Notes under the pieces: model-generated
Database searches by the model: none
Told to the model about the DNA's origin: nothing
Seen by the model: only the letters and a program-made list of their open reading frames with translations
Source: Micavibrio sp. UBA6147
GTDB taxonomy: Bacteria; Pseudomonadota; Alphaproteobacteria; Micavibrionales; UBA1664
Direction: 5' to 3'
DNA length: 64,000 nt
Assembly (NCBI GenBank): GCA_002423185.1
Contig: DIUX01000004.1
Span: 62,001-126,000 of the forward strand
Shown: one piece after another, positions 51,931 through 61,190 of the stretch
Position numbering within the stretch: position 1 is the stretch's first letter
How the letters are laid out: every line of letters starts with the position of its first letter
Made by a program: the position numbers and the translations under genes

Positions 51931-52539
51931 ATGAGTGTACGGTTTATGTGCGGTGTAGGCGGCGTTTTCATGATGCTCGCGTTGGTGGTTGGCGGCGGCG
52001 GGGCGCGTCAAAGTTTGGCGCAAACGCCCATTCAGGTGCCCGATCAAACAACTGCCCAATCATCGACTCAAACCCCGATGGAGGCAGGAACCCCCTTGAC
52101 CATCACGGCGGACGGGCCCGCCCTTATCCGTCTTGACCGCGACGCCTCCAGCGTCATTGTCGGCAACCCCGCCCACGCGACCGCGATGATGGATAACCCG
52201 CGCCTCATCATTTTAAGCCCCGTGGCTCCAGGGATGACATCGCTCGTGGTGTTGGATGAGAGCGGCGATCCGATTATCGAACGAAAAATTCTCGTGAATC
52301 CGCCGCGTGCCGGCTATGTTCGCATCAATCGCGTTTGCGAAGCATCGCAAGCCGAAGGCTGTGTGCCGGCATCGGTCTATTATTGTCCGGATGGGTGCTA
52401 TTCGGTGTCCATTGCGGGTTCCGAGCCCGTTACAGGCGGTCAATTCTCCGACGATCAAGGGGCAGGAGAAGCCGTGATGGGCGGGGCGGATGATGAAGCG
52501 GAATTTACGCCGCCCGCCGCCAATGAATTTGCCGAATAG
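51931..52539 (+). CDS. Pilus assembly protein with CpaC-type N-terminal domain
   Basis: 202 residues with a signal peptide (MSVRFMCGVGGVFMMLALVV, then ALAQT-type cleavage near SLAQ). After a Gln/Thr/Pro-rich linker comes a domain resembling the N-terminal secretin domain of CpaC (T2SS_T3SS_pil_N): IRLDRDASSVIVGNPAHA ... RLIILSPVAPGMTSLVVLDESGD. It lacks the secretin core, and the C-terminal half has two Cys pairs. Such proteins accompany Flp/Tad pilus clusters and may act with the secretin at the outer membrane. AAGGAA nine bases before ATG decides the start. It is followed 21 bases later by the TadD-like gene. Confidence 0.7.
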   Translation: MSVRFMCGVGGVFMMLALVVGGGGARQSLAQTPIQVPDQTTAQSSTQTPMEAGTPLTITADGPALIRLDRDASSVIVGNPAHATAMMDNPRLIILSPVAPGMTSLVVLDESGDPIIERKILVNPPRAGYVRINRVCEASQAEGCVPASVYYCPDGCYSVSIAGSEPVTGGQFSDDQGAGEAVMGGADDEAEFTPPAANEFAE

Positions 52540-52560
52540 AATAGCGGAATAAAAGGGGGA

Positions 52561-53553
52561 ATGATTTTGAAAAATTTCTTGAAAAAAATCTCGGCTGGGT
52601 TTGTTGTTGTTTGCGTTTTGTCCGCGTGCCAGACAACGCAAACATCGGACAGCATGAATGCTGAATATTCAACGGCGTATCGGAACAGCGAACACATGCG
52701 GACAAACCCGCATCCGGACGAATTTGTCCAGTCGATGATTGCGGCGGCGCATGAGGCCGAGACCCAAGGACGGTTTCAAGAAATGGAAGTTTTCGCCCGC
52801 AAAGCCTACGAAAAATATCCGGATGACCAAAATTTAGCATGGCCTTATGCACGCGCCCTGCGCCTTAACGGGCATGTCGAGCAAGCGATGGATGTCTTGA
52901 CGCCCTACACGGTGCGCGAAGGAGTGACAGCTTCAATTTATATAGAATATGCCTCGGTTTTGCTGGCGAAGGGGCAGGTCGCGCAAGCGCGTGACTATGC
53001 CGCCAAAGCCGTCAAAACCGCGCCCCAATTGGCGCGATCATGGAATGTTGCAGGGGTAAGTGCCGATGCGTCCGGCGACCATGAAACGGCGCAGAGCGAC
53101 TTCAAAAAGGCGCTGAGCCTCATTGCCAAAGGCGATGAGCGTATGCGGTCGGTTGTTTTGAATAATCTGGCGCTATCCTTGGCGGCGCAAGGCAAAACGG
53201 CAGAGGCCGAAGGCGTGATTGCCCAAGCCATGACCGGCGCGCAATATTACCCGCAAATCCGCGTGAATCATGATGCACTGAGCGGTTGGGCGGAGATTGC
53301 CCGCAGCCACGACGTGCCGGAAGTAACGATTGAACCGGCAGCGGGCGATGCTGTAAAAGCGAAGAAATCCGTGAAGTCTGTGCCATCTCGCGCTCCTGCA
53401 AAAAAGGATAATGTGATACCTTCCTCTGTGATCTCGGATGCCGATGCGTTTGACGATCAAAATGGCGTGCAAGCCAAGCCAGAGGCCGTTCTTGGAGGAA
53501 CACAGCAGCGTTCTTATCCGGCGGCTCAACGCCCGCAACCGATCATCGAATAA
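52561..53553 (+). CDS. tadD: TadD-like TPR lipoprotein
   Basis: 330 residues. Lipobox VLSAC, then tetratricopeptide repeats over about residues 55-230 (QEMEVFARKAYEKYPDDQNL; QARDYAAKAVKTAPQLARSW; AQSDFKKALSLI), and a polar C-terminal tail. TadD is a periplasmic lipoprotein of the Tad apparatus that helps secretin assembly as a pilotin-like factor. It lies 21 bases after the CpaC-N-like gene, and the converging minus-strand genes are the rest of the Tad system. Confidence 0.82.
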   Translation: MILKNFLKKISAGFVVVCVLSACQTTQTSDSMNAEYSTAYRNSEHMRTNPHPDEFVQSMIAAAHEAETQGRFQEMEVFARKAYEKYPDDQNLAWPYARALRLNGHVEQAMDVLTPYTVREGVTASIYIEYASVLLAKGQVAQARDYAAKAVKTAPQLARSWNVAGVSADASGDHETAQSDFKKALSLIAKGDERMRSVVLNNLALSLAAQGKTAEAEGVIAQAMTGAQYYPQIRVNHDALSGWAEIARSHDVPEVTIEPAAGDAVKAKKSVKSVPSRAPAKKDNVIPSSVISDADAFDDQNGVQAKPEAVLGGTQQRSYPAAQRPQPIIE

Positions 53554-53576
53554 TCGCCGCTATCTTTTTGTCCATC

Positions 53577-53609
53577 AAAACACGCTTGCTGTGGCAGGCG
53601 TGTTTTTTT
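53577..53609. terminator. Terminator after tadD
   Basis: AAAACACGC-t-TGC-tgtg-GCA-g-GCGTGTTTTTTT, a long, nearly perfect hairpin with A and T runs. It may also help end the long minus-strand pilus transcript coming from tadC. Confidence 0.85.
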
Positions 53610-53757
53610 ATATGCTTTGATTGGGGTGCGTTGGGATTGGTGGGTGTACGCGTGCTGGTGGTGGTTTCACATGGTGGAGCGTACGGATTCTGTTAATTAT
53701 GGTGATGGTACTTAAATGGTTGGTTTTGTTTTGTTTCTTGGTTGTTGACCGATCGGT

Positions 53758-54711
53758 TTATTTTCCGATCATTGAGGCTTGGATGAAGGCGGGGCCCAAA
53801 ATGACAATGAAGAGGGAGGGGAGGAAAAACAGGATCATCGGGACGGTGAGTTTGGGGGGGAGAGAGGCGGCTTTGCGCTCGGCCTCCGACATGCGAATGG
53901 CGCGCAGGTCGTCCGCCATGACGCGCAGGGCGGTAGAAATATGCGTGCCGTATTTTTCGGCCTGAATCATTGACGTTGCGAAGGATTTTGCCGCGCCGCT
54001 CCCCACCCGCGCGGCAAAGGCGGTGAAGGCCTCGCGGCGGTCGCTCAGGAGGCCAAGTTCGGCGCCGAGAAGGCCGATTTCCTCCGCCAAAATCGGGGCG
54101 TGGTCGGCCATTTCATCGGCGATGCGGTTGATGGCTTGCTCGATGCTGATACCGCCTTGAACGCAGACGAGCATCATGTCGAGGGCGTCGGGAAAGCCGA
54201 TATTAATGTCAATCTGGCGTTTTTGGATGCTGTTCTTCAGCAAAATTCCCGGCAAGGCGTAGCCAAAAAACGCCAATGAAAACAGGATGATCATTTGCAT
54301 GGCGTTCGAGATGTCTTTTCCCGACTTGCTCAACACCATCATCGCCAGCCCGACGAAAACAAGCGGCAAGGCAATCCGCGCCAAAATGAATTTGAGCGGG
54401 GCAAGGGGCCCGCGATAGCCGGCTTGTGCCAGCTTGTTGCGCAAATCACGCGCCATTTTTCCGATGATTTGTTCCATGCGGAAAAGGCTGGCGAGGGATT
54501 GACTGGCGGTTTGTTCGGCGCTGTTCTTGGCCTTGTTTTTGTCTTTGTCCGAGGATTGAGCGGCGTCGTAGAGGTCGCGGCGGCGTTGACTGATGATGTC
54601 TTTGTAATGGCTTTTGCGGTCGCTGCGCTGGAGTAGCGGCAAGGCGATGATGATAAAGCTGAGCCCCGCCAAAAGGGCGCTGAGAACCGTGATGATGAGT
54701 GTCCAGTTCAT
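53758..54711 (-). CDS. tadC: Tad pilus inner-membrane protein TadC
   Basis: 317 residues, a type II secretion F-family protein: membrane helices at the start, in the middle and at the end, and the cytoplasmic helical domain with GFPDALDMMLVCVQGGISIEQAI. TadB and TadC form the inner-membrane platform that the TadA/CpaF motor turns. It starts 12 bases after tadB ends and closes the minus-strand operon. Confidence 0.92.
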   Translation of the reverse strand: MNWTLIITVLSALLAGLSFIIIALPLLQRSDRKSHYKDIISQRRRDLYDAAQSSDKDKNKAKNSAEQTASQSLASLFRMEQIIGKMARDLRNKLAQAGYRGPLAPLKFILARIALPLVFVGLAMMVLSKSGKDISNAMQMIILFSLAFFGYALPGILLKNSIQKRQIDINIGFPDALDMMLVCVQGGISIEQAINRIADEMADHAPILAEEIGLLGAELGLLSDRREAFTAFAARVGSGAAKSFATSMIQAEKYGTHISTALRVMADDLRAIRMSEAERKAASLPPKLTVPMILFFLPSLFIVILGPAFIQASMIGK

Positions 54712-54723
54712 TTGCTCGCCCTC

Positions 54724-55716
54724 CTATACCTTGAAATTAATCATTTGGCGCATCACCAAAATGCCGAGCAGCATCCAAAAAATCGCGCCGCCGAGGAGCA
54801 TTTGTCCGCGTTGTTCGGTGAACAGGAGCATGATGTAGTCACGGTTGACCAAGTAGAGAACGCCCGTCAACACGAACGGGATCGAACCGATGATCATGGC
54901 GGAGATTTTGGCTTCTGAAGACAGGGCTTGAATCTTGCGTTTAAGGCTGTAGCGGCCACGAATAACGCCCGATAAATTGCCGAGAACTTCGGACAGGCTG
55001 GAGCCTGTTTGCACCTGAATCGCGATGGCGGTGGCGAACATCTGTACCTCCGGCAACGGCACGCGAATGGTCATTTTCAAAACGGCCTCCGGCAGCGGTA
55101 CGCCAAGGCGCTGCGCCTCATACACACGTTGCATTTCGGTGCCGACAGGGCCGCTGTATTCACGGGCGACCATGGCGATGGCCTCACTGATCGGCATACC
55201 GGCCTTGAGCAGGCGGATCATGTCCTCCAACGCATTCGCAAAGTCGTGCAGGAAAGTGTTCTGGCGGCGATTGGCGCGCCAGCGGAGGTAAAAACGTGGC
55301 AAACCCAGATACACGGTGAAAATCAGCAGGCCTTTGACAAGCGGGCTTAGCCCCGCCATGAGGATCATGCTTGTACAGATACTCCCGAACAGCAGCGAAT
55401 ATACCCAGAATTTTAGCAAAGACGTTTCGTAACCTGCCTGCGCAATGAGGGAGGTCAGGGATTTGCGGTTTTTGTGGGCTTCGGCGCGGCCTTCGGCGGC
55501 TTTGAGCTTTTTGGCAATGCTGCGCGGGTCTGATTTGGCGGGTGTTTTGCCGTTTTTATCTTGCTTGTCTGTGGCCTCGGCGCTGCGATTGGCGATGAGA
55601 TTGAGGACACGTTCCTTCTTGCGGCTTTTTTGCCCCGTAAAAACAAGCACGCCGATAAACGCCAAAAAGGCGACGACCAACACGGCAAATAAGACGGGGA
55701 GGGGGATTGCCGTCAT
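54724..55716 (-). CDS. tadB: Tad pilus inner-membrane protein TadB
   Basis: 330 residues, second F-family platform protein. Helix at the N-terminus, then a Lys/Arg-rich stretch, then FANALEDMIRLLKAGMPISEAI, matching the platform domain, and two C-terminal helices. Its ATG overlaps the cpaF stop by one base (TAATG), showing translational coupling. Works with TadC and CpaF in Flp pilin extrusion. Confidence 0.93.
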   Translation of the reverse strand: MTAIPLPVLFAVLVVAFLAFIGVLVFTGQKSRKKERVLNLIANRSAEATDKQDKNGKTPAKSDPRSIAKKLKAAEGRAEAHKNRKSLTSLIAQAGYETSLLKFWVYSLLFGSICTSMILMAGLSPLVKGLLIFTVYLGLPRFYLRWRANRRQNTFLHDFANALEDMIRLLKAGMPISEAIAMVAREYSGPVGTEMQRVYEAQRLGVPLPEAVLKMTIRVPLPEVQMFATAIAIQVQTGSSLSEVLGNLSGVIRGRYSLKRKIQALSSEAKISAMIIGSIPFVLTGVLYLVNRDYIMLLFTEQRGQMLLGGAIFWMLLGILVMRQMINFKV

Positions 55717-57311
55717 TATACAAAGGCCTCTTCCATGGCCTCAAGCACCAGATGATCGACATTATATTGACGCGTACGGTCAAAGAATTTGGGGCGCAGG
55801 CCGGATGGTTTTTGGGTGCAGATGAGCTTGCCTTGATCGTCTTCGCCTTGATAATCAAGAACGAACAAGTCTTGCATCGTGACGACTTCGCCTTCCATGC
55901 CGGTGATTTCGGATATGTGCGTGACTTTGCGGGAGCCGTCGCGCAGGCGTTGAACCTGAATCACCACATTGACGGCGGAGGCGATTTGTTCGCGCACCGC
56001 GCGGGGCGAGAGGTTCAGTCCCGCCATCGCAATCATGTTTTCCATGCGGGAGATGGCCTCACGCGGGTTGTTGGCGTGAACCGTTCCCATTGACCCGTCA
56101 TGGCCGGTATTCATGGCTTGGAGGAGGTCAAAGGCCTCGGGCCCGCGCACCTCACCGACGATGATCCGCTCAGGGCGCATCCGAAGACAGTTGCGGACAA
56201 GGTCGCGCATCGTGACTTCACCAACGCCTTCAAGATTGGGCGGGCGGGTTTCAAGGCGCACGACGTGGGGTTGCTGGAGCTGAAGCTCGCACGCGTCTTC
56301 GCAGGTGATGATGCGTTCTGTTGTGTCGATATAGCGGGTGAGGCAGTTGAGCATGGTTGTCTTGCCCGACCCCGTGCCACCCGACACCAATACGTTGAGG
56401 CGTGCGCGGCCTATCGCCATGATCATCTTGGCGCATTCGGGGGTGAGGGAGCCGAACTCGACGAGTTTTTCCAGCGTGAGCTTTTCTTTCTTGAATTTAC
56501 GGATGGTCAGGGTTGCCCCGTCAACGGCAAGGGGCTGGATGATGACGTTGACGCGCGAACCATCATGCAAACGGGCGTCGCAAATGGGGGAGGATTCATC
56601 GACGCGGCGACCGATGGCGCCGACAATGCGCTGGCAAATCGTGGTGAGGTGCTGGTTGTCGCGGAATTTGATGTCGGCGCGTTCGATGCGCCCGTCAACC
56701 TCGATATAGGTGAGGTCGGGGCCGTTAATCATGATGTCGGCGATGTCGTCGCGCTCCAAAAGCGGTTCAAGAGGGCCGAAGCCGAGCATGTCGTCGGCAC
56801 ACTCCTTCGCGACGATGGCGAGTTCGGAGCGGGTGAGTTCAAGGGCTCGGAAACGGGCAATTTCTTCGACCGCGCTTTTGATTTCTTCTTTGGCTTTTTC
56901 GACCTCCATCGAGGCGAGGCCTTTGAGGTCTATGCCGTCGCGCAGGTCTTTCCAGATTTGTTCCTGTGCCTTTTGAATGCGCAGGAGTTGGCGGTCGGAG
57001 GCGGCGGATTTTTCGGCGACGGGCGGTTTTGCGGATGGGGCGGACATGCCGAGGTCGGTTTCGGCGTCTTTGAACCTGCTGGAGGAGGTTCGCTTGGCTG
57101 GTGTGGGAGCGGCAGGCGCTGCCATTGTTTCTGGCGCGACTTGGGGAGCTTCAACGCTCGGTGCGGCGACGCTTGCTTTGGTTTTCGGCGCGGATTCATC
57201 TGTTGCAGGGGGTGTGGCGGCTGGGATGGTGATATCCGGCGCGTCCTGCGCTTCTTGGCGCGGGGCGGATTTTTTTTGTGTGGGGGCGGTGTCTTTTTTC
57301 TTTCCAAACAT
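55716..57311 (-). CDS. cpaF: Tad pilus assembly ATPase CpaF/TadA
   Basis: 531 residues. A low-complexity N-terminal region (Ala/Pro/Lys-rich, to about 110) precedes the VirB11/PilT-type ATPase: Walker A SGGTGSGKTTML, Asp and His boxes around GEVRGPEAFDLLQAMNTGH, and LVRNCLRMRPERII. It is the hexameric motor that drives pilin polymerisation through TadB and TadC. The gene follows cpaE by 31 bases. Confidence 0.95.
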   Translation of the reverse strand: MFGKKKDTAPTQKKSAPRQEAQDAPDITIPAATPPATDESAPKTKASVAAPSVEAPQVAPETMAAPAAPTPAKRTSSSRFKDAETDLGMSAPSAKPPVAEKSAASDRQLLRIQKAQEQIWKDLRDGIDLKGLASMEVEKAKEEIKSAVEEIARFRALELTRSELAIVAKECADDMLGFGPLEPLLERDDIADIMINGPDLTYIEVDGRIERADIKFRDNQHLTTICQRIVGAIGRRVDESSPICDARLHDGSRVNVIIQPLAVDGATLTIRKFKKEKLTLEKLVEFGSLTPECAKMIMAIGRARLNVLVSGGTGSGKTTMLNCLTRYIDTTERIITCEDACELQLQQPHVVRLETRPPNLEGVGEVTMRDLVRNCLRMRPERIIVGEVRGPEAFDLLQAMNTGHDGSMGTVHANNPREAISRMENMIAMAGLNLSPRAVREQIASAVNVVIQVQRLRDGSRKVTHISEITGMEGEVVTMQDLFVLDYQGEDDQGKLICTQKPSGLRPKFFDRTRQYNVDHLVLEAMEEAFV

Positions 57312-57342
57312 CGGATATTCCTTGTTGTTCGGCCTTAATTGA

Positions 57343-58590
57343 TCAGGATTTGAACAGGCCGATCAGAGCCGACATCTTGCCTGACTTTTGCGTGTCTGTG
57401 TCTGTCGGGACGCGCAAATTGATGGTGCGGGCAAGGATGGCGGCCATTTTTTCAATGAGGGCAATGCCGTCTTTGTGTTTATCGATGCGTTTGCCCTCGC
57501 TCTCCAGACCGATAAATAGTTTTGGATCGAAGGCAATGCCGGTGATGTCGGCGGCGGTGAGGTCTATGGCCTCGGGAAGGTCTTTTTCAGGGACTTCGGC
57601 GGTCGGGGCTTGCCCTTTTTTATTGTTGATGAGGGTGATCGGGGCTTTGTTACCGCCGCGTATGCCTTGGATTTCCTTAATCAGGCCGCGACTCATCGAT
57701 AGGGCGGTGAGGGTCGGGGTTGTCACCACGAAAATACTGTTGGCGCGGGACAGGATGTTGCGCTGGATAAGCTCCGGCGCGCCCGACATGTCGACAATGA
57801 CGTATGGATAGAGGCGCAGCATACGATCGAGCAGCATTTCATAGGCTTGGGGCGCGGCGGGGTTGTCGAGGAGGCGCTCGGCGCCGCTATTCATTACGGA
57901 GAGGCGGTCATTCGGCGTGACCATGATTTGGTTGAGTTCTTCAATATCGCGGTCAACGGCGGCTTTGGCGGCTTCGATGATGGTGCGGGTGGGTTTGAAA
58001 CCAAACAATGACCACAACGAAGAATGACCAGCGGCGGCATCGAGAAGGAGGGTTTTCTGCCCCAGCGTGTCGGACAGGGCATAGGAAAGGATTTGCGCCA
58101 TTGTGGAGGTGCCGACGCCGCCCTTGGCACCAGTGACGGCGATAAGCTGGCTCCCCAATGTTCCCATCATATCGAGCAAGACATTGCCGATGGCACTGAC
58201 CAGATCATCGGCGGGGACGGGGGCGACGAGGTAGTCACTGATGCCCATCGCCATTAAATTGCGGTACAGGCGCACATCGTTGACGGGGCCGATGATGATG
58301 GCGGCGGTGCCTTCGTTGCAATATTCGGACAGACCGCCAAGAGCTTTTTCGAGGCTCTCATCGGTGGTGTCGACTTGCAGGATGATGAGGTGCGGGGAGT
58401 CGTTTTCGGCGTAGTAGGCGAGCGCGTCTTGTAGGGTTTCGCCGTGAATCTTGAGCGACAAACGGGCGAAGCGCCAGTCATTACGGATGGTTTCAACCGT
58501 TTCCAGCGTATGCGAAGAGGCGGAGAATATGTGAATATCTCCGGGGGGTAAAAGCGTGTTGATCGTGCTCTTCGATACGTCTTTTGTCAT
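57343..58590 (-). CDS. cpaE: Tad pilus localisation ATPase CpaE (TadZ-like)
   Basis: 415 residues: an N-terminal receiver-like domain (IIIGPVNDVRLYRNLMAMGISDYLVAPV), then a ParA/MinD-type ATPase with deviant Walker A KGGVGTST. At the second conserved site, where CpaE usually has DLD, the sequence is LLLDAAAGHSSLW, so the second Asp is lost. ATPase activity may be reduced, as in some TadZ proteins. CpaE places the pilus apparatus at the pole. It lies between cpaD and cpaF in the operon. Confidence 0.9.
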   Translation of the reverse strand: MTKDVSKSTINTLLPPGDIHIFSASSHTLETVETIRNDWRFARLSLKIHGETLQDALAYYAENDSPHLIILQVDTTDESLEKALGGLSEYCNEGTAAIIIGPVNDVRLYRNLMAMGISDYLVAPVPADDLVSAIGNVLLDMMGTLGSQLIAVTGAKGGVGTSTMAQILSYALSDTLGQKTLLLDAAAGHSSLWSLFGFKPTRTIIEAAKAAVDRDIEELNQIMVTPNDRLSVMNSGAERLLDNPAAPQAYEMLLDRMLRLYPYVIVDMSGAPELIQRNILSRANSIFVVTTPTLTALSMSRGLIKEIQGIRGGNKAPITLINNKKGQAPTAEVPEKDLPEAIDLTAADITGIAFDPKLFIGLESEGKRIDKHKDGIALIEKMAAILARTINLRVPTDTDTQKSGKMSALIGLFKS

Positions 58591-58675
58591 TATGGTTTAC
58601 TGTGTTCCAATCTTTAGCGCCGATCTTTACTGTAGGCGTAAACATTGACCAAATCCTTAACGGGACGGCGATATA

Positions 58676-59371
58676 TTATTCGCCGCTTCCACCCAGTTCA
58701 CTGATGATGAAGCCGGGGAGGTAGTCGCGGGTTTCGCCGGTGCGGTACATGGCGTCAATGGCGTTGGTCGCGCGGCGGGCATCATTGACGCCGCCGAGGC
58801 CGGCGCGGCCTTCGAGGTCTTGCTGGTTGGCGACTTGCATGGCGGTGAGGGACTCAACCGTGCAGCCAAGGCGATAGCCATCCATGGTGATGCGGGTGTC
58901 GGAATCATAGCCGGGCATGGTCTTGCCTGCACATTCGGCGGAAGACACGACAATGGCGGTTTCATAGCCGATGACGGCATTATGCCCCGCATTCACGGCG
59001 GGGTGGATGGAAATGCGGGTGTCGGAAATTCCGGCGTCATTCAGGCGCTTGGCCAATGAATGGGCGTGGTCGGAGATATGTTTTCTTTCGGTTGCCTCTT
59101 GGAGCGGGTCGTAGGTCATGGCGATGTAGAGCGGGCCTTTAGCATTGGTTTTGTAGTGCGTGGCAATCGTGTTGATGAGCGCTTGATCCGTTTGACGCGC
59201 GGTGATGTGGGCGACGGCGTAGCTGTCTTTCTTCACCAATCGATTTTGTGCGACTTCGGTGTCTTCTTGAAGTCTTGGCATGGATTCGCAGGCCGTGAGG
59301 GCGCCGCCAAGAGTCAGACAGAGCGCGGCGGTCATAGCAAGGCGTGATAGATCAGATAAATACGAAGGCAT
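58676..59371 (-). CDS. cpaD: Pilus lipoprotein CpaD
   Basis: 231 residues with lipobox ALTAC and the CpaD layout: a periplasmic domain of alternating strands (RISIHPAVNAGHNAVIGYETAIVV) and Cys residues near SAECAGK and YRLGCT. CpaD is needed for secretin assembly or stability. The start at 59371 has AAGGA nine bases upstream and is far better than the ATG 75 bases earlier. Its start lies 10 bases past the cpaC stop. Confidence 0.88.
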   Translation of the reverse strand: MPSYLSDLSRLAMTAALCLTLGGALTACESMPRLQEDTEVAQNRLVKKDSYAVAHITARQTDQALINTIATHYKTNAKGPLYIAMTYDPLQEATERKHISDHAHSLAKRLNDAGISDTRISIHPAVNAGHNAVIGYETAIVVSSAECAGKTMPGYDSDTRITMDGYRLGCTVESLTAMQVANQQDLEGRAGLGGVNDARRATNAIDAMYRTGETRDYLPGFIISELGGSGE

Positions 59372-59381
59372 CTTTATGTCC

Positions 59382-60926
59382 TTAGTCAAGAATGTAGCGT
59401 ACGTTGCGGATATTCGCGGGACTTTCGCCGGAGGCATAGCCTGCATTCGCGATCAGGCGTTCATGCAGGATGGTTGTGAGCGTGGATTCGTTCACTGCGT
59501 GGCCATTCACGGCTCGGCCATCATCGGATGGTATGGCGGAAGCGGCGGTTGTCATGTCCGCCGTGACGGCAGATTTGGCGAAGGGCTTGACGGTATAGGC
59601 CGTCATCATCACCAGTAATTCGGATTCATTGCGTTGAAAACTCTCGGACGCGATGAGGTCGCCGATGATCGGAATGTTTTTAAGGCCGGGGACTTGGTTC
59701 ATGGTGCGCAGAGCTTGGGATTCAATCAAGCCCGCCAAGACGAGGCTGCCGCCGCTCGCCAGTTCCACGGTCGTTTCAGCGCGACGCACGGTGAAAGGCG
59801 GAACGGTGATTCCAGGGAGCTGCAAGAGTTGTTCGGTCGAAATTTCGGACACTTCGGTCAGGATTTGCAAATTGATGCGGTCATTGGCAAGGACAATCGG
59901 CTTGAACGACAACGACACGCCGAAGGGCTTGTATTCATAGACAATATTGCCGTCACGGTCGCGCGATGTCGGAATCGGGTATTCGCCGCCGGCAAGAAAG
60001 CGGGCATTTTCGCCCGATACGGCGGTGAGGTTGGGCTCCGCCAACGTATTGACCATGCCGTCCCGCTCCAAAGCGCGAATAAGGACGTTCAAAGGGCCAA
60101 CGCCGCCATTGGCATAGGTGAACGAGCCGATGGCGTAGCTGGGGTCAATTGTCAGGCCAAGCCCATCGGTTATGCCGAGAGCGGTTGAACCTTCACCATT
60201 GAAAAGGCCGCCCGTATATTCCGTTTCAACGCCAAGTTCGTTGAGGATGGAGCGGGAAACCTCCAAAACGCGGACTTTGATCATGACTTGTTGTTCGCCC
60301 GCGACATCCATCATGTTCACAATGTCGTCTTCGCCCGCAGCAAAACGCAGGGCAAGGTCACGGATGGCGGCGGCGTTGGCGGCGCTGGACACGCTTCCGC
60401 CTAAAATCACATTGTCATTGAGCGTTTCAACCGTAATTTTTTCATTGGGGTACAGGCTTTTGATGGCTGATCTTAAACCAGTTTCATCAATGCTGACTTG
60501 AACATTCAGAGATTGAACGAGATTTCCATTTTCATCGAGCAACAAGACATTGGTTGACCCCAAAGCAAGGCCGATGAGGGAGAGGTGGTTGGATTTGAGC
60601 GCACGCGCATCAACAATATCGGGATTGGCGATGATGACATCGGCAATTTGGTGATTGGCCTTGATGATTTCGGCTTTGCCGCGGGTGATTTGCAGGATGC
60701 GGCCTTTTTCCGTGCGGGATTGTTCATAGGACGGTTTCGGGCTTGTCTTTGGAGCCGCATCGTCAGTCGCCGCAAAGGCGATGGCGAAGCTTCCGCACAG
60801 TATGGCGGCAATCAAGGACAATCCGCACAGCGTCGGAACGAGCGTGCCGCGGCGTCGAAACAGCGCCGCATGACTCCGAAACGGTTCGGTATTGGCGCGA
60901 TGAGGAAAAAGAGCATTTAAAATCAT
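59382..60926 (-). CDS. cpaC: Pilus secretin CpaC (RcpA)
   Basis: About 514 residues. A signal peptide with a long n-region (RRRGTLVPTLCGLSLIAAIL) and cleavage near AFAA, then the N-domain (QITRGKAEIIKANHQIADVI), a BON-like part and the C-terminal secretin domain (VNTLAEPNLTAVSGENARFLAGGEYP; FKPIVLANDRINLQI). It forms the outer-membrane channel for the Flp pilus. The start is uncertain: ATG at 60926, ATG at 60959 or TTG at 60968, none with a good ribosome-binding site. Between it and cpaB are about 260 bases with no clear gene. Confidence 0.9.
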   Translation of the reverse strand: MILNALFPHRANTEPFRSHAALFRRRGTLVPTLCGLSLIAAILCGSFAIAFAATDDAAPKTSPKPSYEQSRTEKGRILQITRGKAEIIKANHQIADVIIANPDIVDARALKSNHLSLIGLALGSTNVLLLDENGNLVQSLNVQVSIDETGLRSAIKSLYPNEKITVETLNDNVILGGSVSSAANAAAIRDLALRFAAGEDDIVNMMDVAGEQQVMIKVRVLEVSRSILNELGVETEYTGGLFNGEGSTALGITDGLGLTIDPSYAIGSFTYANGGVGPLNVLIRALERDGMVNTLAEPNLTAVSGENARFLAGGEYPIPTSRDRDGNIVYEYKPFGVSLSFKPIVLANDRINLQILTEVSEISTEQLLQLPGITVPPFTVRRAETTVELASGGSLVLAGLIESQALRTMNQVPGLKNIPIIGDLIASESFQRNESELLVMMTAYTVKPFAKSAVTADMTTAASAIPSDDGRAVNGHAVNESTLTTILHERLIANAGYASGESPANIRNVRYILD

Positions 60927-61190
60927 AATGGGCAGCCTGAGCAATGGTTGGAACACCATCTGGTGCAAGGGAACATCAAAGAGTGCGGGGCGAATACCGC
61001 CGCGGGGAGTGCAGGGAAGATGGCGGCGTTTGGATGTTGCGGTGTTGCCACCGTTATTGCATCTGTGTCGCCATCGTTTCTGCGTTTGTTTCTGCGGTTT
61101 TTTCTGTGGTCGTGCGCGAGCCTGTTGACCATGGACGGTGAGTAAACGTTTGGTGGTTGGGCAGGCGCAGTGGAGCCTCAGAGTGGAACC

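Noticed and set aside
56100..57338. 412-codon plus-strand frame opposite cpaF
   Set aside because: Antisense to a clear cpaF with all ATPase motifs. The encoded sequence is low-complexity Gly/Phe/Ala without any recognised domain.
60923..61132. 69-codon minus-strand frame between cpaB and cpaC
   Set aside because: Composition is Arg/Asn/Pro-rich, it overlaps the likely cpaC start and has no ribosome-binding site.
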